From positions 162,443,353-162,507,352 of the forward strand of contig OX457058.1 of the NCBI GenBank assembly GCA_949752795.1: a stretch of 64,000 nucleotides of DNA, read 5' to 3'. The notes under the pieces were generated by a model. The model had not been told where the DNA came from. It saw only the letters and a list, made by a program, of their open reading frames with translations, and ran no database searches. The DNA comes from Hyperoodon ampullatus. Its lineage: Eukaryota; Chordata; Mammalia; Artiodactyla; Ziphiidae. This document shows, piece after piece, positions 58,701 to 64,000 of this stretch. Within the stretch, counting starts at the first letter, position 1, and every line of letters starts with the position of its first letter. Position numbers and translations under genes: made by a program.

Positions 58701-58799
58701 TCTGGGGGGGATTGGGGATCTGTTGAGTATGGGATGGAATGTGTGTGGATGTGTGTCTTTGGAGTATGGCCATGTGTGCCTCAGCAGAGCTGCCCTGCA
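55754..58799. other. Long interval without recognised repeats
   Basis: About 3 kb, mostly AT-rich. (TTTTTG)n is near 57648-57664. A 147-codon minus-strand frame (58072-58515) overlaps another and has no recognisable domain. I name no gene or element here. Confidence 0.4.
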
Positions 58800-59890
58800 T
58801 CTCTTCCTCCAGGTATCCACGTGCCCAGATCCTTCCCTCCTGCAAGTCTCAGCTCAAATGCCATATTTAAAATTGCACTGCCGGTGGGAGGGAGGGGCAG
58901 GGCGAGTGGGGAAGTGCCGGGAAAGAGGCCGGTGGACCTCCGGGGGACTCCTGTCTTCTTGGAGGTAAAGTCTTCCCGTCCGAGGAGCCGGCGCCTAATC
59001 CCGCACAGGCCCAGCACGTGGACGCCATAACTGAGTGCTTCGGCTTCGCTCCCGCACCCGAGGAGCCCCTGGCCCTGGAGGGGGCCGGGCAGGCACACTC
59101 TCGGACCCCCGGTATCATCTCTGCCCAGACTGAGGGGGCACGGGGCCCCCAGGAGAGGGCGCCCGGCTTGGCCTGTCGAGTGCCGGGTAGGCTTCTTAGA
59201 GAAGAAACCTGCGAGCTAAGGCCTGAGTAGTAGTTCTAATGCCCCGGGGAGTGACATGGGGTGGGAGAACCTAAGTCTCGGACTTTAGGAGCTTTGGACG
59301 CCACCACACTGAGCTCAGAGGAGGTTGCGTCCGCCCTATTGTTAATGGGCTGGGAGATTTTAAAGACGTTTAAAGTGTATCCAGGGTGCTGACAAGGCAA
59401 TGAAGACACTTGGGTTTGAGAGGGCAGCGGCCACGCGTGTGTAGCAGTCACCTTGACCGGGTGTGTAGGGGGTGGGGATAGGGGGATGACCCTGTGGCCA
59501 CTATCCTGGCAGGAAGGGCGAGGTCCTGGGGGGTGGGGTGTGCTGAGATATCTTGCCCGGCTGGAGAGGAATATCCTGGTAGGAAGTGAACCCCCAGAGT
59601 CTGAGATGGGGAGAGATAGGGCAGAGTCAAGGACAACGTTGTAGTGCCAAGATTAGGTGCCTGGGCTGTTGCTTGAGGGGTTCTATCAATGAGACTTAGC
59701 CTGAGACTACATTGGGTCTTTGTTTTCATATAATAGTTTTCCTTTTAATAAAGACTAGTAGAAGTTAAAAAAACAAATAAATAAAATAAAATAAAATAAA
59801 ATAAAATTGCACTCACTCAGCCCTTCACCCCCTTCACCACACACCCAAATAAATCCCTCTTACCTTATTAGGTGCTCAATAAACTTTTGG
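58800..59890 (+). repeat. L2 LINE fragment split by a retrocopy
   Basis: The left part ends 'gtctcagctcaaatgccata' and 'tttaaaattgcact'. The right part resumes 'cactcagcccttcaccccct' and ends 'aggtgctcaataaac'. Joined across the insert they follow the L2 order from 'tctcagctcaaatgtcac' to the 3' end. The retrocopy fills 58880-59802. Confidence 0.65.
58880..59802 (+). mobile_element. Retrocopy of an unidentified polyadenylated transcript
   Basis: A 923 bp insert splits an L2. It starts CpG-rich (58880-59200), has AATAAA at 59747-59752, a tail of A and AAAT units from about 59767, and the duplication AAAATTGCACT on both sides (58869-58879 and 59803-59813). These are hallmarks of L1-driven copying of an mRNA or long non-coding RNA. 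Much of the 3' half (about 59160-59660) reads like a minus-strand L2, so the source transcript ran through an L2. No protein family is recognisable; the best plus-strand frame inside is 70 codons (59018-59230). The source could be a non-coding RNA or an mRNA with a long 3'UTR. Confidence 0.75.
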
Positions 59891-59940
59891 GAATGTTCTC
59901 CCTGAGCTCTGAAAGAACTTGGACCTTAAGAGTTGTCCCC

Positions 59941-60148
59941 AGAACTTCCCTGAGGGTCCAGGGGTTAAGACTCCATGCTTCTACTGCAGGGGGGCACAGG
60001 TTCAATCCCTGGCCAGTCAGGAAACCAGGATCCCACATGCCACGGGGCATGGCCAAATAAATAAATAAATAAATATAAAAAATAATTTGCTTCTGGTATA
60101 GGTATTGTACTGAATTTGTATCAATTAAAAAAAACAAAAACAAAAACA
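59941..60148 (+). mobile_element. CHR-type SINE, short head with long AT-rich tail
   Basis: 'agaacttccctgagggtcca', B box 'ggttcaatccctggcc', 'cccacatgccacggggcatg', then (AAAT)n and an A-rich stretch with some unrelated bases before a final (AAAAAC)n tail. The flanking duplication is perfect over 13 bp: AAGAGTTGTCCCC at 59928-59940 and 60149-60161. The extra about 55 bp between two A-rich parts (60080-60127) may be tail expansion or a small transduction. Confidence 0.93.
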
Positions 60149-60161
60149 AAGAGTTGTCCCC

Positions 60162-60394
60162 ATCGAAGTCATTTTCAGTCAATAAACATACAGGAGGCTT
60201 TTATCTTTTGGCGCATTGGAGTCTAAGTCCTCCCATTCAGTTTTCATATAATCCTGACAAGAACTAAAGTTTTCTCCATAGTCCCACACACAGCCCCAGT
60301 CATTACTTAACAGGGGATACCTGTGATATGTCAGAATGACCCTGGGATGTGGTACTCACATCATCCTAGGTTGGAGAGCTGATGTTTATAATCT
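60162..60394. other. No recognisable gene or repeat
   Basis: Short unique-looking stretch. Confidence 0.42.
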
Positions 60395-60560
60395 GTGTGA
60401 ATTTGAGCAAATTATGTCACTTTAATTAAATTTAGATATTTTTAAATCTCAATAATGAGTTACAAATAATGGTCTGCATGGGTTTTGTGAGGATTAGTGA
60501 TAAGATATAAAGAAATGACGGAGAAAATGCTTGGCCTGGAGAACATGTCCATAGTTGGTC
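60395..60560 (+). repeat. MIR SINE, decayed
   Basis: 'ctgtgtgaatttgagcaaat', 'tatgtcactttaattaaatt', 'gggttttgtgaggattagtg', 'ataagatataaagaaatgac', 'aaatgcttggcctggagaac' follow the MIR order. Confidence 0.58.
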
Positions 60561-62329
60561 GATACATTTTGAATGTATATTCATGCTTGTTTATTTCTGT
60601 ACGTGTATATGCACAGAGCTAGAAGAACTCATGGATTCCTTTCAAAGATAAGGAAGAAAGAATCTTTTGAAGTCTATATGAAAAGAGTTTAGGAATTAAT
60701 GTCCTGCTGTTATCCAAGATATAAGTGCCTACCATGTTCAAATAGCATCAATAGGATTAATATTCCGAATTTTCTTTGAAGTCCTAATACAGAAAGGCCT
60801 GGAAGTGAAACCCATAGCTATTTCTATTGGGGGTAAGTTCTCGATACCAAGTAACAGGCCCAGTGGGACAGCTAGGCCATATCTTTATTGTCCTGTCTTC
60901 ACATATGTATTCTCTTGGTGCCTTAGAACGGTTCAGTTGACTGGCAAGAGGTGAGCATGTTCCTTGCTTGGTCTGTCGCTTGGAGTTAACTTCTGTAAGC
61001 CTCCTGGGGAGGATTTGGAGGGCTTGGAGATTTCTGCTGTCGGGACTGGGCTTTTTTTTCATTCATCTTCGGACAGGCTTGTGGCTGCCTCTCAGGAAAT
61101 TACAGTTCATTTTTTGACTGTTCAGGAAGGGCCTTTTTAAATACTAGCATCCAACAAACAAACAGTCTTTCCCTGCACAGGTCAGAGAGGCCGCATCTCA
61201 CCCAGGGGCCAGGAAACAGACTCCTCTGAACTTTCCCCATGGTTTGTTTTCACACGTTATCTTCTCTTCCAGATCTGGAGACTGACATAGAACCTGTCTT
61301 CACGGATTTAGGTGAGGTCAGTTAAATAACCACCAGCAGCCCTCATCTTCACAAGAATCCTCAAATGAATCAGACATTTCTGCAAATATTAAAGCAGTTG
61401 GACACACAGTTTTCATGTAGTTTTTTTTTTTTCTTTTTCTTTTTTGAGACACTCCAGCACATTTGTTTGCTATGTCATATTTATGCCTTGTAGAACCATG
61501 GACCAAACTAGAGATTAGATAGGAACATAAGGCAGGGATTTTTTGAAGTAACTTTTTTTTTTTAAGTGAAAAAGGACTTTAATGTGAGAATTTATTTTAT
61601 GGATTTCTCCAATGCACAAGTAGATAAAAGAACTTCAGATTTAGAAATTCTAAAGTAACTGAGCCAGTCATCTTTTGGAAGATTTTTCTGTTTGTTTTTC
61701 TTTGAAACATTTTCACTATTTAAGCTCTTTCTGCTTCTCACCATGGTACCTGCAAGAATTCGGATGTTTCACAGGTGAGCAGTTACCATGCAGCTAAACA
61801 GATCAGAACATGTTAGCTGGGCCTTGTTATGTGATGTGTTGACTTTCAATTGATTTTAAGCACACTTTAAATGGTAGTGAGAATGCCAGGCTGGGAGATA
61901 GCATATGGCTTTAACGATTTGATTCTCAGAAAGCAAGCAAACGTTTTAAAATTATGATAGAGTTTTACTAGTGTGAAACTCAAGGTGAAATCAGTGTTTG
62001 AATGACAGAAACTATTTCTTCCCTCTTTATTATTATTAGTTATGCTTTATTATATTGTGTTGTGTGGCTAGGAAAAAAAAGTAAAGAGGAAAACCAGAAT
62101 TTGCTATCAAAGTTTGGATCAAATTAAATATGACATAAGGCTTTGCTCAAAAGGTATGAGGCCTGGTGTTTTTGAACTCAAATCATCCTTTCCAGCAAAA
62201 TTTAATATGAAAAGTCAATTAAAATATAATAAGGAAAAATGTAGTTCAAGGAGCTGGAAAATGAGAGAAAATGTGTCAGGGCATGAAAGAAAGATGAAAA
62301 GAAATATTAGCTATTTAGGCATGAACTAC

Positions 62330-62332
<3 letters not shown>
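60561..62332. other. No recognised gene or repeat
   Basis: About 1.8 kb with T tracts near 61420-61445 and 61553-61563. Short frames only. Confidence 0.42.

Positions 62333-62379
<47 letters not shown>
62333..62379 (+). repeat. (TA)n microsatellite
   Basis: About 23 uninterrupted TA units; likely unstable in length. A frame running through it encodes alternating Tyr/Ile as an artefact. Confidence 0.95.
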
Positions 62380-62383
<4 letters not shown>

Positions 62384-63054
62384 AGTACTTAGTACATAGT
62401 CTCCTATTAACCAAGAGAAAAATGTGAGTAAATGAGGTGAGTTATTTGGAGATATTTGATCTCTTTATGGGGAAAGACTTGGAGACGCTGTTGAACGTTT
62501 GTTTTCTTTATTTGTTCTATCAGATTTTGCCAGCTGCCATTCCCAGCTAAATGACAAACGCCTATGGGGTTATTTTTTTCTTAAATTACACTGTTTTCAT
62601 AGTTAAAACGGAATGCTGGAGATACCAAAATGCAGTCAACTTTAGGATATTTAGGGGTTTAAACAACTTGTGAGAAGTACGATCTGTTCACAAAGAAACC
62701 ATGCTTCTCTATACCTCAGTCACTTCTGCAGAAATTTAAAGGCATTGGTGAATTACACAGTAAGATGTATGGTTTAAAATTATATACGATAAGATGTCAC
62801 CACTGAGTGACATTTTATCTCTACAGAGATAAAATGCTCTGGAGGCATTTTTTTTTTCTTATACCAGCAAAATGGATTTATTTACAGTCAAAAACATAAT
62901 TGTCTACAGTTGGAAAATAAACCTTTGATCTCCTGAGTTTTAGACTCTCTTTAATGGCTTCTCTACACTTGTCACTATTTCAGTTTAGTTGTTTCATTCA
63001 AAACTGTTAATTTAGTTACTTCATATAGACACAGTCTAAGTCGAATGATGAAAA
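62380..63054. other. No recognisable gene or repeat
   Basis: AT-rich. 'gataaaatg' occurs twice around 62810-62835 as part of a small hairpin ('cattttatctctacagagataaaatg'). Confidence 0.42.
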
Positions 63055-63240
63055 TAATGATTACCATTTACTGAGCACTTACCCCATTCAGGCCATTTAC
63101 TAAGTAAAAGCTTTGCATAAATGCCCTCATTTAATTTTTACAATCATGTTGTAAGGAAATTTTGGATTAGAGAAGTTAAACGATTTACTGAATATTTGCC
63201 TACAGCTCATTAATGGCAGAGAACGTGTTCAGACACTCAT
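63055..63240 (-). repeat. MIR SINE
   Basis: 'ccatttactgagcacttacc', 'aaatgccctcatttaatttt', 'tacaatcatgttgtaaggaa', 'gattagagaagttaaacgat', 'cagctcattaatggcagaga' follow the reverse-strand MIR order. Confidence 0.8.
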
Positions 63241-63299
63241 GCACACTGGGGACAAGGAGACACAAAGAAAGTTCAGTTTAGCTTATTTATGAGGTTAGC

Positions 63300-64000
63300 A
63301 GTAAATATCTGAAGAGGCGGTTTTAAAGTAAGACTTGACCTTACCAGTGACTCATTTGGGTGATAAGTTAGGAGGAAGTAGGAGGCAGTGGTGACCTCTT
63401 CACTGTGAGTAACAAAGAGGATGCTGATGCCATTGGTCAAAATGAAGAAGTCAGAAGAAGATCCTGAGAGAGTTGGTTTGAAGTTCCAGATAGATGTAAT
63501 GCTGTTAACATCCATGGGTATGGAAATGTAGGACTGAATTTCGGATCAGGTGTTGGAACTGGGTTGAAGATTTGGGATCCAGCTTTATACGATTAAAGCA
63601 GTAACATTTCATCGTGCATCAAATAGAAGGTAAATAAGGACAGAACTGTAAGGACTGTCCACATGTAGGGGTTGGGAAGAAACAAATGGGGTCAAAAAAG
63701 TAAGAGGAAGACGGATGGGATATCAGAGAAACTGATGAAGGGGAGAGCTTAGGGAAAGGAAGAGTGTCAGGAGTGTCATTCCTTGCAGAGAAGTCAGGGT
63801 GAAGGAAGATCAAAAGAGACTATTCGATTTTATATTATGAAATCCTAATGTGGACTTTTTAGAGAGCAGTTTCAAAAATATTTCAGGAGAGTTTAAGCCA
63901 AATTATAAAGATCCAGAGGGTAAGAAATAGAGATAAGATAATTTACAAGAATGCAAGGAGAAAGATGGAGTGGGAGTTTGGTGGACTCCCAGTGCTGGGA
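63300..64000 (-). repeat. L2 LINE, runs off the window
   Basis: Phrases such as 'gttccagatagatgtaatgc', 'tttgggatccagctttatac', 'ccacatgtaggggttgggaa' and 'agagaaactgatgaaggg' follow the minus-strand L2 internal region. Highly diverged; no coding frame is left. Confidence 0.5.

Overview
This is vertebrate nuclear DNA, mammalian and almost certainly cetacean (whale or dolphin). The best evidence is nine copies of the tRNA-Glu-derived CHR-type SINE with the head GGGCTTCCCTGGTGG; five are the GC-rich, roughly 200 bp form abundant in whales. There are also cetartiodactyl-type L1 sequences and many ancient mammalian MIR and L2 remnants. No ruminant BovB or Bov-tA sequence was recognised. I found no convincing host protein-coding exon, tRNA, rRNA or other functional RNA gene. 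The window reads as intergenic or deep intronic DNA, and almost everything that can be named is a transposable element, a retrocopy or a microsatellite.

Layout. From 1 to 12.9 kb there is mostly unannotatable AT-rich sequence with old MIR/L2 pieces, a SINE inside an L2 (6.8-7.1 kb), and a 5'-truncated L1 that split a MIR at 11.0-11.7 kb and seems to carry about 0.5 kb of 3'-transduced sequence. From 12.9 to 21 kb lies a SINE-rich stretch with five copies, most with readable target-site duplications. From 24.26 to 32.01 kb lies the main feature, a complete minus-strand L1. It is about 7.5 kb without its nested SINE and is flanked by a perfect 14 bp duplication. It has a 2.4 kb CpG-rich 5' region, an ORF1 split by a SINE, and an ORF2 ruined by stops, frameshifts and loss of endonuclease catalytic acids. 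From 32 to 49 kb there are MIR, L2 and hAT-type fossils, three TG/GT microsatellites and a few short regulatory-looking motifs. From 49 to 64 kb there are a possible TTAA-bounded MITE, one SINE at 50.1 kb, AT-rich microsatellites, a short L1 3' end at 55.6 kb, a polyadenylated retrocopy of an unidentified CpG-rich transcript inserted in an L2 (58.88-59.80 kb), one more SINE and a long minus-strand L2.

Nothing here forms a cellular pathway. The parts are linked by retrotransposition: L1 machinery explains the L1 copies, the SINEs, the retrocopy and the duplications at their edges. The order of insertion can be read from nesting: MIR/L2 are oldest, then L1s and CHR SINEs, with the SINE inside the full-length L1 younger than that L1. 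I see no undescribed multi-gene system. The most interesting items are the 3' transduction, the retrocopy, the nested L1/SINE and the architecture of the L1 5' region. Repeat family names and edges come from recognising consensus sequences by eye; no database search was run.
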